Position numbers and translations under genes: made by a program. Below are positions 1 to 8,115 of a stretch of DNA of 64,000 bases, in pieces. Within the stretch, counting starts at the first letter, position 1. Each line of letters begins with the position of its first letter. The stretch is from Guyparkeria hydrothermalis (lineage in GTDB: Bacteria; Pseudomonadota; Gammaproteobacteria; Halothiobacillales; Halothiobacillaceae), in contig NZ_JAJSED010000001.1 in the NCBI RefSeq assembly GCF_023555385.1, forward strand, positions 434,001-498,000. The letters are read 5' to 3'. The notes beneath the pieces were generated by a model. It was not told the origin of the DNA and made no database searches. It saw only the letters and a list, made by a program, of their open reading frames with translations.

Positions 1-2558
1 CCAAAGTCGTCGATCGAGAACCGCACACCGATCGCGGCGAGTGAACGCATCCGGTCGATGGCGTCCGATGCGTGGCTGACGAGCACGTTCTCGGTGATCT
101 CGATCATCAGGCGCGCGGGGTCGATGCCCGACTCCTGGATGATCTCACGCGCGCGGTCCGCGAACCCCGGGTCGCGGAACTGGCGTGGGCTCACGTTCAC
201 CGAAAGGGTCGGGGGCGGTACGTCAGAGCCCTCGGTTTCCTGAAGTCCATGGAGCAGGTGGCAGGCCTCGCGCAGCACCCATTCACCGATGTGAACGATC
301 TGGCCGGTTTCCTCGGCCACCGGCACGAATTCGGCCGGCGAGACGAGCCCGCGGACCGGATGTCGCCAGCGCACCAGGACCTCCGCCCCGACGATGCGTT
401 CGTTGCGGTCGAACTGGGTCTGCAGGTGAAGCTCGAACTCGCCATTGCTCAGGGCCTGATTGAGTTCCTGTTCGAGCCGGTAGCGTCGGGTCACCTTCTC
501 CACCATGCCGGATTCGAAATTGACCTGGTTGTTTCTCCCCGCGCGCTTGGCCTGATACATCGCGATGTCCGCTTCGCGCAACAGGTCCTCGGCAAGATCC
601 ACCTTGCCGGAGAAGAGCGTCAGGCCGATGCTCGCCGAGGCCACATGCTGGAACTCGTGAAACTTGAAGGGCTGTTCCATTGCGTGACGCAGCTTGTCGG
701 CGAGCGCAACCGCAGCCTGACGGGCAACGTCGACCTCATCCGCCACTTCCGGCACCAGTACCAGGAACTCGTCGCCGCCCAGCCGGGCAACGGTGTCGGT
801 GTCCCGCACCAGACCGGTCAGTCGGCGGGCCACCTCGATCAGCACCTGATCGCCACGTTTATGACCATAGAGGTCGTTGATCTGCTTGAACTCGTCGAGA
901 TCGACGAAGAACAGTGCGCCAACCCCACCATTGCGCTGGCGCCGCCGGATTGCCTGATCCACCCGGTCGAGGAGCAACGCCCGGTTGGGCAGATTGGTGA
1001 GGCCGTCATGGTAGGCCAGTCGTTCGAGTTCGGCGGCTGTCTCCTTGTCGCTCGTGATATCCAGACATTGGCCGATGAAACCCACGAACTGGCCGTGGCT
1101 GTTGAACCTCGGCGTTCCCTTGATCAGAAGCCAGCGGTACTCGCCGCTGTGATGACGCAGCCGGTATTCGCGCGTGAAGTTCGCACGTTCGTGATAGGCG
1201 TGATCGACAGCCTTCAGGAGAAGATCGAGATCTTCCGGGTGGATGGCCTCTTGCCAGCCGCCGTTGAGTGCCTGCTCTAGCGTCATGCCGGTAAAGGAAA
1301 GCCACGGCTGGTTGACGTAGTCGCGGTTGCCGTCAATGTCGGCGGTCCAGATCAGCGCCTGACCACTGTTGGCCAGGGTGCGGAAGTGTTGCTCGCTCTC
1401 TGCCAGAGCCTCTCGAAGTTCGTATTCCCGGCTGACGTCGTGGAACGCCAGCACCACCCCCATGAGCGTGCCGTCCTCGCGCTTGAGCGGGGCGGCGCTG
1501 TCGGCGATGTGGTAACGCGTGCCGTGGCGGTCCGTCAGCACGGTGTGGTTGGCCAGTCCAACGAGGGTGCCATTTTCCAGCACCTGCCGGATCGGGACGG
1601 GAACCGGTTGTTCGTCGCCGGCATGGCAGATCACGAAGATCTTTTCGATCGGCTGTCCCGCCGCCTGCTCACGTGACCAGCCGGTGAGTCGCTCGGCAAC
1701 CGGGTTCATCAAGGTGACGCGTCCGTCGAGGTCGGTTGCGATCAGGCCATCGCCGATGGACTCGAGGGCGACGCTCAGCTGCTCCTCGCTTGCCAGCAGT
1801 TTCTTACGTGCTTTGGCAACGGCGCGTGCCATGGCGTTGAAGCCTTCCGAGACCTCGGTGATCTCGCTGCTGCCCTGTTCTGGTAGACGGACGTCGTAGT
1901 TGCCCTGGCGCATGCGCTGTGCGGCCCGTCGCAGCCGGACGAGCGGGCGCGTTACCTGTGCGTTGAGCAGCCAGGCGGTGAGCAGAAGGATCAGGAGCAT
2001 GGCTCCGGTCTCCGGCAACCGGCTGACGATCGCTTCGTTGCGAATATTCGCCAGGGAGCGGGTCAGATCAAAGCGCACGCAGACCACCCCGCGCCCCTGG
2101 CTGCCGGCTGCCTCGGTGCCAAACTGGAATGATTGCATCGCCTCGATGACGTGCTGCTCGTCCATGGGATCAAGGTACGGCAGTCGCTCACGCTGGCGTC
2201 GGCGGAAGATTTCCTCGTCGAATGCCATGTCGGCCGATTTGGCGGGCAGGCCGGCAAGCGTTGGGTCGGGGGCCATCAGGATGTGCTTGTCCGGTCCGAC
2301 GACGAACAGGTCCTGAACGCGTTCATCGGTCATGATGCTGCTGATCTGGCTGCGTAGCAGCCCGCGCTCACTCACGCCCTGTTCGAGGATGCGTACCACT
2401 TCTGTGGTGTAACTCAGTGCGTCTCTTTCGGATTCCTTGATGAGCAGCTCGTACCGGTGGTGAATCCCGCTGATCAGCGACACCGTGGTGACCAGCAGGA
2501 AGATTAGGGCGAGCCCGAGGGGGATCATCACCCGGAGTGACAGGCGAGACATCGTCAT
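1..2558 (-). CDS. Membrane sensor with HAMP-PAS-PAS-GGDEF-EAL domains (c-di-GMP turnover), 3' end outside window
   Basis: The reverse strand reads open from the ATG at 2558 to the window edge, about 852 codons, so the C-terminus is missing. An N-terminal membrane helix (about residues 9-31) precedes a periplasmic part. A second helix (about 185-203) leads into HAMP (about 195-243) and two PAS domains (from about 253 and 380). The GGDEF domain has an intact GGDEF motif near residue 592, preceded at the correct spacing by an RDTD inhibitory site, so cyclase activity with product feedback is likely. The EAL domain begins near 690. Its signature reads EVL, and SVNVS, EITE and DDFG are visible before the cut, so phosphodiesterase activity is plausible. 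The start overlaps the stop of the upstream solute-binding protein gene (ATGA), so the two are probably translated together. The binding protein may deliver the ligand signal, which is inference. Confidence 0.9.
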   Translation of the reverse strand, partial: MTMSRLSLRVMIPLGLALIFLLVTTVSLISGIHHRYELLIKESERDALSYTTEVVRILEQGVSERGLLRSQISSIMTDERVQDLFVVGPDKHILMAPDPTLAGLPAKSADMAFDEEIFRRRQRERLPYLDPMDEQHVIEAMQSFQFGTEAAGSQGRGVVCVRFDLTRSLANIRNEAIVSRLPETGAMLLILLLTAWLLNAQVTRPLVRLRRAAQRMRQGNYDVRLPEQGSSEITEVSEGFNAMARAVAKARKKLLASEEQLSVALESIGDGLIATDLDGRVTLMNPVAERLTGWSREQAAGQPIEKIFVICHAGDEQPVPVPIRQVLENGTLVGLANHTVLTDRHGTRYHIADSAAPLKREDGTLMGVVLAFHDVSREYELREALAESEQHFRTLANSGQALIWTADIDGNRDYVNQPWLSFTGMTLEQALNGGWQEAIHPEDLDLLLKAVDHAYHERANFTREYRLRHHSGEYRWLLIKGTPRFNSHGQFVGFIGQCLDITSDKETAAELERLAYHDGLTNLPNRALLLDRVDQAIRRRQRNGGVGALFFVDLDEFKQINDLYGHKRGDQVLIEVARRLTGLVRDTDTVARLGGDEFLVLVPEVADEVDVARQAAVALADKLRHAMEQPFKFHEFQHVASASIGLTLFSGKVDLAEDLLREADIAMYQAKRAGRNNQVNFESGMVEKVTRRYRLEQELNQALSNGEFELHLQTQFDRNERIVGAEVLVRWRHPVRGLVSPAEFVPVAEETGQIVHIGEWVLREACHLLHGLQETEGSDVPPPTLSVNVSPRQFRDPGFADRAREIIQESGIDPARLMIEITENVLVSHASDAIDRMRSLAAIGVRFSIDDF

Positions 2559-3514
2559 GGTCCCTCCGGGAGAAAACGGGCCGTGGTCACGGAATCGAAT
2601 CGGGGAATTTCATCGATCAAGGCATTGACCAGCATGATGCCGGCCACTTCTCCGGCCACCTCCTGGAAGGGGCGTGCCGGGGGATCGAGCCACTCTTGGT
2701 TCTTCCTAAGATCGAACAGCTCGATGCCCTGGAATGCACGGTGAGTTTCCTCGGTGGTCAGCCCCAGGTGCGGGGCGATTGTCTCGTGTGCCCGGCCGGG
2801 GTTGGCTCTGAGCACACCGAGTGCCTCGAAGTGGGCCTTGAGGAGCAGCGCGAGGGTTCGCGGCTGACGATCGATGGCCCGCTCATGCACGGCGAGCACG
2901 TCGACGATCAGACCGGGAAACGCGCTACTGTCGTGCAGTCGGTGGGCGCCGACGGCCTCGAGTCGCGTGGCGTTCGGTTCGTAGCTGATCAATGCGTCGA
3001 CTTGCCCGGACCGGTAGGCGGCGAGGTGCTCGCCGCCCAGCAGCGGCACGCGAGTCACGTCTTTCGGTATGAGGCCGGCGGTTTCCAGCGACCTGCGTAG
3101 CATCAGAGCGCCGGCCGCGGTTTCCTCCACGCCGACGCGTTTGCCGGCGAGCTGTTCGACCGTCGTGATGTCGGGGCGACTCATGAGCACGTCTGCCCCG
3201 CGCGAGGTGTCGAAGATCAAGGCGGCTCGCACCGGGATGCCCCCGGCGCGCGCGAGTATGAATTCGTCGAGTGTGAGCGTGGCGGCCTCCACTTCACCGG
3301 CCGCAAGCTGCATCAGGGTGTTCGTATTCGAAGGAGAATCGATCAGGCGAACGCGGTCTGGCGGTAGGAGCTTCCATTCCCGGGCGAGGAAGAGTGGCTC
3401 GAAGCCGACCCAGGTGATGCCAGACACGCGCAGAAGCGGCTCGCGTCCCTCGCAGCCAATCAGGCCAGCGAGGGGCGCAAGCGCACCAATACTGAGAAAG
3501 CGCCTCCTATCCAT
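2555..3514 (-). CDS. NMT1/SsuA-type solute-binding lipoprotein, likely ligand sensor for the adjacent GGDEF/EAL protein
   Basis: This 319-residue protein belongs to the ABC substrate-binding superfamily of NMT1/THI5/SsuA type. The start at 3514 was chosen over an upstream in-frame start because a GGGAGGGG ribosome-binding site lies 6 bases before it. It also gives a clean signal: RRRFL resembles a twin-arginine motif, a hydrophobic stretch follows, and the lipobox LIGC places the lipidated cysteine at residue 21. Motifs typical of the family include WVGFEPLF near the N-terminus, the AAGEVEAATLTLDE region and the VDALISYEPNA segment. No ABC permease or ATPase lies nearby. The next gene is a c-di-GMP sensor overlapping by four bases, so a role in ligand sensing is more likely than import. 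The ligand cannot be read from sequence; taurine-, nitrate- and pyrimidine-like molecules are typical of the family. Confidence 0.85.
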   Translation of the reverse strand: MDRRRFLSIGALAPLAGLIGCEGREPLLRVSGITWVGFEPLFLAREWKLLPPDRVRLIDSPSNTNTLMQLAAGEVEAATLTLDEFILARAGGIPVRAALIFDTSRGADVLMSRPDITTVEQLAGKRVGVEETAAGALMLRRSLETAGLIPKDVTRVPLLGGEHLAAYRSGQVDALISYEPNATRLEAVGAHRLHDSSAFPGLIVDVLAVHERAIDRQPRTLALLLKAHFEALGVLRANPGRAHETIAPHLGLTTEETHRAFQGIELFDLRKNQEWLDPPARPFQEVAGEVAGIMLVNALIDEIPRFDSVTTARFLPEGP

Positions 3515-3579
3515 GGCAGCCCCTCCCGAAGGGCGTCGACGACTTGCCACAATCCGTGGCCGATCCTTGTGTTTCGTCG

Positions 3580-3628
3580 AGCCGCTTGCCTGCCTGTCGT
3601 TCCGTCGTTCAAGACAGGTCCCGCGGCT
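3580..3628 (-). other. Predicted stem-loop in the 5' leader of the solute-binding/GGDEF-EAL operon
   Basis: Read on the minus strand, an outer stem AGCCGC/GCGGCT (3623-3628 with 3580-3585) encloses an inner stem CCTGTC/GACAGG (3613-3618 with 3593-3598). It lies about 70 bases before the start codon of the solute-binding protein. There is no T-run after it, so it is not an ordinary terminator. It does not show the conserved core of a GEMM c-di-GMP or a TPP riboswitch. Its function is unknown. Confidence 0.3.
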
Positions 3629-3662
3629 TGGCGGGCAATATGCGTTTTAGAGTATTTTCTGG

Positions 3663-4361
3663 CTAGTTGCCTGCCAACTGTAGCTCACTTCCGTCCGGGG
3701 CGCGTCCACCGCCGACGTATCGACGTGCCCAGAAGCCTTTGTCGAGGCGGGAAAACGTGACGGTCTTGCCGCTGGACGGGGCGTGGATGAAGCGGTTCTC
3801 GCTAACGTAAATGCCCACGTGATCGATGCGGCTGCCACTGAGACGGAAGAAGACCAGGTCGCCCGGGCGTAGTTCGTCGCGTGCGACACGGCGGGTGGCG
3901 CGATATTGCTGGTAGGAGGTGCGCGGCAGTGGCAGCTCGGCGGCCTGGTAGGCGTACTGGGTCAGACCGCTGCAGTCGAAGCCGTTCTCGGCCGATGTAC
4001 CACCCCAGCGATAGGGGGTTCCCAACTGGGCAACGGCCTGAACCACGGCTTCGCTGGAACGGCTGCGCATCCCGGAGAGCGAATCAATGTCCTTCAGGGG
4101 GCGAGAGGGGAGGTCCCTGACCGATTGATCCGACTCCAGATCTGGGATTCCCATGGCGAGCTCGGCTTCCTTGGCGGTATTCGCTATGGGCAAGGCAGAC
4201 TTCTGGGCAGACATCGTGTTTGCGCTGTTCATCTGGCTCGCACAACCGCTCGTCAGAGCAATGGCCAGACCGGGGACGAGGGCCAGGGATGCGAGCCGTC
4301 CACGTGCCGTAACCCGCCTGCGCGCGGGGGCTGGCGGGATTTCAGCGGTGCCGGATTTCAC
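3663..4361 (-). CDS. NlpC/P60 family lipoprotein, cell-wall endopeptidase
   Basis: This protein of about 232 residues is an outer-membrane or periplasmic lipoprotein that probably cleaves peptidoglycan stem peptides. A basic N-terminus (ARRR) and hydrophobic segment end in the lipobox LTSGC (Cys40). The C-terminal NlpC/P60 domain has the catalytic cysteine in FDCSGL (Cys130), a histidine in DHVGIYV (His181) and a third polar position in FIHAPSSGK (His193), which is the usual Cys-His-His arrangement. GTG at 4361 was chosen because it overlaps rlmKL by only 20 bases. An upstream ATG at 4424 is in frame but would overlap rlmKL by more than 80 bases and give an unusually long leader. Neither start has a strong ribosome-binding site. 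The gene is probably cotranscribed with rlmKL. Confidence 0.85.
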   Translation of the reverse strand: MKSGTAEIPPAPARRRVTARGRLASLALVPGLAIALTSGCASQMNSANTMSAQKSALPIANTAKEAELAMGIPDLESDQSVRDLPSRPLKDIDSLSGMRSRSSEAVVQAVAQLGTPYRWGGTSAENGFDCSGLTQYAYQAAELPLPRTSYQQYRATRRVARDELRPGDLVFFRLSGSRIDHVGIYVSENRFIHAPSSGKTVTFSRLDKGFWARRYVGGGRAPDGSELQLAGN

Positions 4362-6618
4362 AGACAAAACGCCGGCCAGGCGTCCTTGAAAAATCTTTTG
4401 GCAGCGTTTTTCTCGATAGATCATGCGCTTGGGACCGGTCTTCCACGCTTCGGTTCAATGTAAACCCTTTGCGATTGTTTGAAAAGAGCAGCACGCCCTC
4501 GGGTGCGAGCAGCCGCATGCATGCCTCGATCAGTGCCGGATGATCGCGCTGGATGTCGAGGTCGTCTTCCATCGCCTTTGAATTCGAGAAAGAGGGCGGG
4601 TCGAGAAAGATCACGTCATAGCGTGCGTCGGTGCCTCCTGCCTGATCGAGCCAGCGCAGCACGTCGGCGCGTATCAGTTGGTGATCACCGCCGACGGCAA
4701 TGCCGTTGAGCTCGAAATTGTGTTCGGCCCAGTCGAGGTAGGTGTTGGACAGGTCCACCGAGGTGGTCGAACGGGCTCCGCCGACCGCCGCGCGCACGGA
4801 GGCACTGGCGGTGTAGCAGAACAGGTTCAGCATTCGCTTCCCACGGGCCAGCTCGACCAGTCGATCTCGGACCAGGCGGTGGTCGATGAACAGGCCGACG
4901 TCGAGGTAGTCGGTCAGGTTGATCAGAAGCCGGGTGTCCCGTTCGCGGATCACGCGCTCGATGTGCTCGCCGCCGAACCGTCCGTATTGCTGGCGGCCCG
5001 ACTGGCGCGCCCGCTGGCGGACGACCACGCAGTTCTCGTCGATGTCGAGCGTCTCCACTGCGGCAGCCACGGCCGCCGCCAGACGCTCACGTGCCTTTTG
5101 CGGATCGATCTGACGCGGTGCCTGGTATTCCTGGATATCCAGCCACGCCTCGCCGTCTTCGGTGCGGTAGTAGTCTACGGCCAGCTTGAAGTCGGGGAGA
5201 TCGGCATCGTACAGCCGCAGGGCGTTGTCGCCCTGCTTGAGCAGGAACTGGCGCTGCTTCCAGTTCTTCTTCAGCCGGTTGGCAAAATCCTCGGCACTGC
5301 GTTCGCCGGCACGTCCCTGGGCAATCAGGCGACCCGCCAGGGCGTGCGGTCCGGCCGGCTGGCGCAGGCTTTTCTCACTGAACTGGCCGCGAAGGAATTC
5401 GGCGTCGGCTCCGCCGTGGATCACGGTGAGGCGCTTGTCGAAACGCAGCGGCCAGGTCATCTCCGTTTCGCCGCCGCGCAGGATGCCCCAGTACCAGTTC
5501 GGCAGGCAGTGAATCCAACGCGAGCAGAGACGAGCCCAGTCGGCCTCGTCGCCGGCGGATTCGACTCGCTGGCCGAACGGGACGTTGCTGATCAGCAGGC
5601 CGGCATCGATTCCCTCAAGTGCCGCGGCGCAGGGCGCATTGAAACTGTCGGCGTGATGAATCTCGACGGCCTCGCCCAGTCCGGCCGCCTCGATATTCGC
5701 GTGAGCCGCCGCCAGCTGGAGTGGGTCCCGATCCTGCCCGAAGATCGTGATCGCCCCGCGTGCGGGCTGCTCAATGAGCCAGCTGTGCGGTGCGCCGTCG
5801 ATGATCGCGGCACGTGCCGCCGGGTCATGGCCACGCCAGGCGGGGGAGCCGAAGCGTCGTTGGCGCATGGCCGGCGTCATGCCCCACACGGCAAGCGCCG
5901 CCTCGATCAGGAAAGTGCCGGAACCGCACATCGGATCGAACAGGCCGGCACCGGTGCCGGCGACCTGTGGCCAGCGTGCACGCCACAGCAGGCCGGCCGC
6001 TAGATTTTCACGCAAGGGGGCCTCGCCGCCGTCGACCCGGTAGCCGCGTCGGTGCAGTGAGCCGTCGGAGAGTTCGATCGCGAGGCTCGCGTCGCCCCGA
6101 GCCGGGACGTGGCAGTGAATACGCAGACCGGGGTTCTCGCTATCCACGTCCGGGCGCCGTCCGGTCGCATCACGGAACTGGTCCACGATGGCGTCCTTGA
6201 TCCGAGTGGCGATGAAGCCGGTATGGCGCAGCTGGTCATTGCCGCCAGTGGCCGTGATCGACAGGCTATCGTCGGCCGTGAGGTGACTGGACCAGTCGAC
6301 GCCTGCGGCAAGGTCGTAGAGCTGATCGGCCTGGCCAGCGGGTCCACGTGCGATCGGCAGATAGACCCGCCCCGCGATCAGGCTGTCCGCCAGGACCCGG
6401 TAGACGAGCTCGGCGGGCAGCTCCGCACTCGCACCGTACGGGCGATCGCTGATGGCCGCGCCGGTGAGATGGCGCAGCTCCTCGGCCAGTGCCGTCTCCA
6501 GCCCGGGCGGCGCGATGACGTCGATGGTCCAGGCGGCATCCAGGGGGGATTGGCCGACGTGATCGGTGTCCGCCGTGGCAGCAGGGGTCGAGACATGGGA
6601 CATGGCGGCATCCGTCAT
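4342..6618 (-). CDS. rlmL: Bifunctional 23S rRNA m2G2445/m7G2069 methyltransferase RlmKL
   Basis: At 758 residues this is slightly longer than the E. coli enzyme (702). The order is THUMP domain (about 35-150), RlmL methyltransferase with the SAM motif DPMCGSGTF (about 225), then the RlmK half with MLNLFCYTASASV and the catalytic-loop motif FLDPPSFSNS. The family modifies G2445 and G2069 of 23S rRNA during large-subunit assembly. Motif IV of the RlmL half, normally NPPY, reads NVPF (codons AAC GTC CCG TTC near 5575), an uncommon substitution at the substrate-base pocket, while the rest of the domain is intact. The RlmK half keeps its DPPS motif. The NlpC/P60 gene follows with a short overlap. 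Confidence 0.92.
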   Translation of the reverse strand: MTDAAMSHVSTPAATADTDHVGQSPLDAAWTIDVIAPPGLETALAEELRHLTGAAISDRPYGASAELPAELVYRVLADSLIAGRVYLPIARGPAGQADQLYDLAAGVDWSSHLTADDSLSITATGGNDQLRHTGFIATRIKDAIVDQFRDATGRRPDVDSENPGLRIHCHVPARGDASLAIELSDGSLHRRGYRVDGGEAPLRENLAAGLLWRARWPQVAGTGAGLFDPMCGSGTFLIEAALAVWGMTPAMRQRRFGSPAWRGHDPAARAAIIDGAPHSWLIEQPARGAITIFGQDRDPLQLAAAHANIEAAGLGEAVEIHHADSFNAPCAAALEGIDAGLLISNVPFGQRVESAGDEADWARLCSRWIHCLPNWYWGILRGGETEMTWPLRFDKRLTVIHGGADAEFLRGQFSEKSLRQPAGPHALAGRLIAQGRAGERSAEDFANRLKKNWKQRQFLLKQGDNALRLYDADLPDFKLAVDYYRTEDGEAWLDIQEYQAPRQIDPQKARERLAAAVAAAVETLDIDENCVVVRQRARQSGRQQYGRFGGEHIERVIRERDTRLLINLTDYLDVGLFIDHRLVRDRLVELARGKRMLNLFCYTASASVRAAVGGARSTTSVDLSNTYLDWAEHNFELNGIAVGGDHQLIRADVLRWLDQAGGTDARYDVIFLDPPSFSNSKAMEDDLDIQRDHPALIEACMRLLAPEGVLLFSNNRKGFTLNRSVEDRSQAHDLSRKTLPKDFSRTPGRRFVCEIRHR

Positions 6619-6674
6619 GGCAAAACGCGCGAGTCTAACCGATCGGCAGACGGTCGGCGATGACGAGCGGTTCG

Positions 6675-7463
6675 TCAGTCCGTTCCGGTTTCCGGATTGC
6701 CGGTGGGAGCCGCACCGCTGACCAGATGAAGTCGGGAGGTCAGCCGTCCCTCGAAGTACGCCTCGAGGCGCAGCCCTGAGTCGTGCGTCTCGAGGGTTAG
6801 TCCCGGCTGCGCGGGCGGCTCGCTGCAGACAACCTCGAGCATCCGTTCCGGCCAGTCGACGGTCAGCGTGACTCGCATCGGGTAATAGCCGTCGAGAAAG
6901 CGGCGCATGAAGGGGCCGTTTTCCAGAAGATACCCCTCCGTCTGTGGGTCGGGCGTCAGGGCGAGCACGCGTGCAGCGACGCAGATCGAGGCACCGCGTT
7001 CGATCTCCCGCATCTGTACGCTCGGTCCTTCGACTCGTGCCTGTCCCACACCCTGTCGGCGGGTGATGCGGATGTCACGGGTTCGGTCGGGGTTGTAGAC
7101 GATCTCCACGGCAGGGGCGGGGTCGAGGTGATAGTGGCACTGGTTCATGTCCGCCCAACCGCTGTCGAGGCTTTGCCGGTCGAGCACGAGGCGTTTTTCC
7201 ATGCGCGCCGCATCGTCGGGTGGCGAGTCGGTCAGGAATTCGAGTTCCCCCTCATTGACCTGGCGCGCCTTCTCGATCAGGCGCTGTTCCTCTCGGGCTC
7301 GTTCCTCGGCCGCTTCCCACTCGGCATCCCAGTCGAATGCCTCGGTTTTATCGGTGCTCTGGGCAGGAGATGGCATCGCGTACAGCAGACCGGCCAGAGC
7401 GATGCCGGTGGCGACCAGGACACGTGTCGACAGGAGGTGGGGTGACGTTGCGCGTGGCGACAT
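6675..7463 (-). CDS. Exported protein of unknown function, conserved in gammaproteobacteria
   Basis: This 262-residue protein has an N-terminal signal peptide whose hydrophobic core VATGIALAGLLYA is followed by PSPAQS. A charged helical stretch comes next (about 40-75, rich in Glu, Arg and Ala, with WEAAEERAREEQR). The folded part holds cysteines at NQCHYH, ASICVA and EVVCSE, which could form disulfides in the periplasm. No catalytic motif was recognised. The start at 7463 was chosen because it directly precedes the signal peptide. An upstream in-frame extension would add 25 residues that do not look like part of an exported protein, but the ribosome-binding site is weak in either case. The gene diverges from the small exported protein at 7590. 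Confidence 0.6.
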   Translation of the reverse strand: MSPRATSPHLLSTRVLVATGIALAGLLYAMPSPAQSTDKTEAFDWDAEWEAAEERAREEQRLIEKARQVNEGELEFLTDSPPDDAARMEKRLVLDRQSLDSGWADMNQCHYHLDPAPAVEIVYNPDRTRDIRITRRQGVGQARVEGPSVQMREIERGASICVAARVLALTPDPQTEGYLLENGPFMRRFLDGYYPMRVTLTVDWPERMLEVVCSEPPAQPGLTLETHDSGLRLEAYFEGRLTSRLHLVSGAAPTGNPETGTD

Positions 7464-7589
7464 GCAGATGGATCGGGCCAGGTGGATATTGGAGGAAAAT
7501 AGACTACCGTCCGATGGGAAACCGCCATCGGCGGACATTGTCTGACAGCTTGGATCCCTTCATGCCCCGTGGTCGGGGAGGAGTACGCC

Positions 7590-8045
7590 ATGAAACGATC
7601 GATCTTTCCCCTTGCGGGCACGTTACTGCTCGCCTCCGGCTTAGTAGTGCCGTTGTCTGCCTCGGCGCAGCAAATGGGCGACGAAATGCGGGTCTACGGC
7701 AGTGAGTTGATGACGCAGCAGGAGCAGCTCGAGTACCGAGACCGTCTTCGGGAGGCGCAAACCCTGGAGGAACGTGAACGGATTCGGCAGGAACATCACG
7801 ATCGGATGCTGGACCGAGCCCGCGAGCGCGGCGTCGATCTGCCGGAAGCGCCGCCGCGCGGCGGGGCGGGCATGGGGTCCGGCGGCGGCATCCCCGGCGC
7901 CGGCTATGACGGCCGTGAGCGCATGGAACAGCAGCAGATGGAGCGTCGCGAGCGCACCCAGGAGCAAATGGAGCATCGTGACCGCATGCGTGATTCCAAT
8001 GGCGATTACCGGCGCAGCCCGGGCATGGGTGGCGGACGAAATTGA
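7590..8045 (+). CDS. Small exported Met/Gln/Arg-rich protein of unknown function
   Basis: This 151-residue protein starts at ATG 7590 with a strong GGGGAGGAG site upstream. A classic signal peptide (MKRSIF, then a Leu/Ala core ending SASAQQ) leads to a mature protein with YGSELMTQQEQLEYRDRL and ERIRQEHHDRM. I recognise this charged helical pattern from small hypothetical periplasmic proteins of gammaproteobacteria. A Gly/Pro-rich linker follows (about 95-115). The tail repeats ERMEQQQMERRERTQEQM-like helical units rich in Met, Arg and Gln. No enzyme motif is visible. The many Met and His residues could bind metal, but that is speculation. A clear intrinsic terminator follows, so the gene is probably transcribed alone. 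Confidence 0.7.
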   Translation: MKRSIFPLAGTLLLASGLVVPLSASAQQMGDEMRVYGSELMTQQEQLEYRDRLREAQTLEERERIRQEHHDRMLDRARERGVDLPEAPPRGGAGMGSGGGIPGAGYDGRERMEQQQMERRERTQEQMEHRDRMRDSNGDYRRSPGMGGGRN

Positions 8046-8071
8046 GTTCGCCACCGCGCAAGGATGATCAA

Positions 8072-8095
8072 CCCCGCCGATTGGCGGGGTTTTTT
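8072..8095 (+). terminator. Intrinsic terminator after the small exported protein
   Basis: A perfect CCCCGCC/GGCGGGG stem with a four-base loop is followed by six T residues, 27 bases after the stop codon of the gene at 7590-8045. Confidence 0.9.
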
Positions 8096-8115
8096 GTAGA
8101 CGTAGGATGCCGGTG

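Noticed and set aside
72-1280. Long plus-strand open frame of about 400 codons
   Set aside because: It lies opposite the GGDEF/EAL gene, whose reverse-strand translation gives clear domains. High GC leaves long antisense frames open.
3515-3662. Possible c-di-GMP (GEMM) or TPP riboswitch before the NMT1-type gene
   Set aside because: The conserved cores of these riboswitches were not found. Only an unclassified hairpin is reported.
4678-6003. Plus-strand frame of 441 codons
   Set aside because: It is antisense to rlmKL and has no recognisable motif or start signal.
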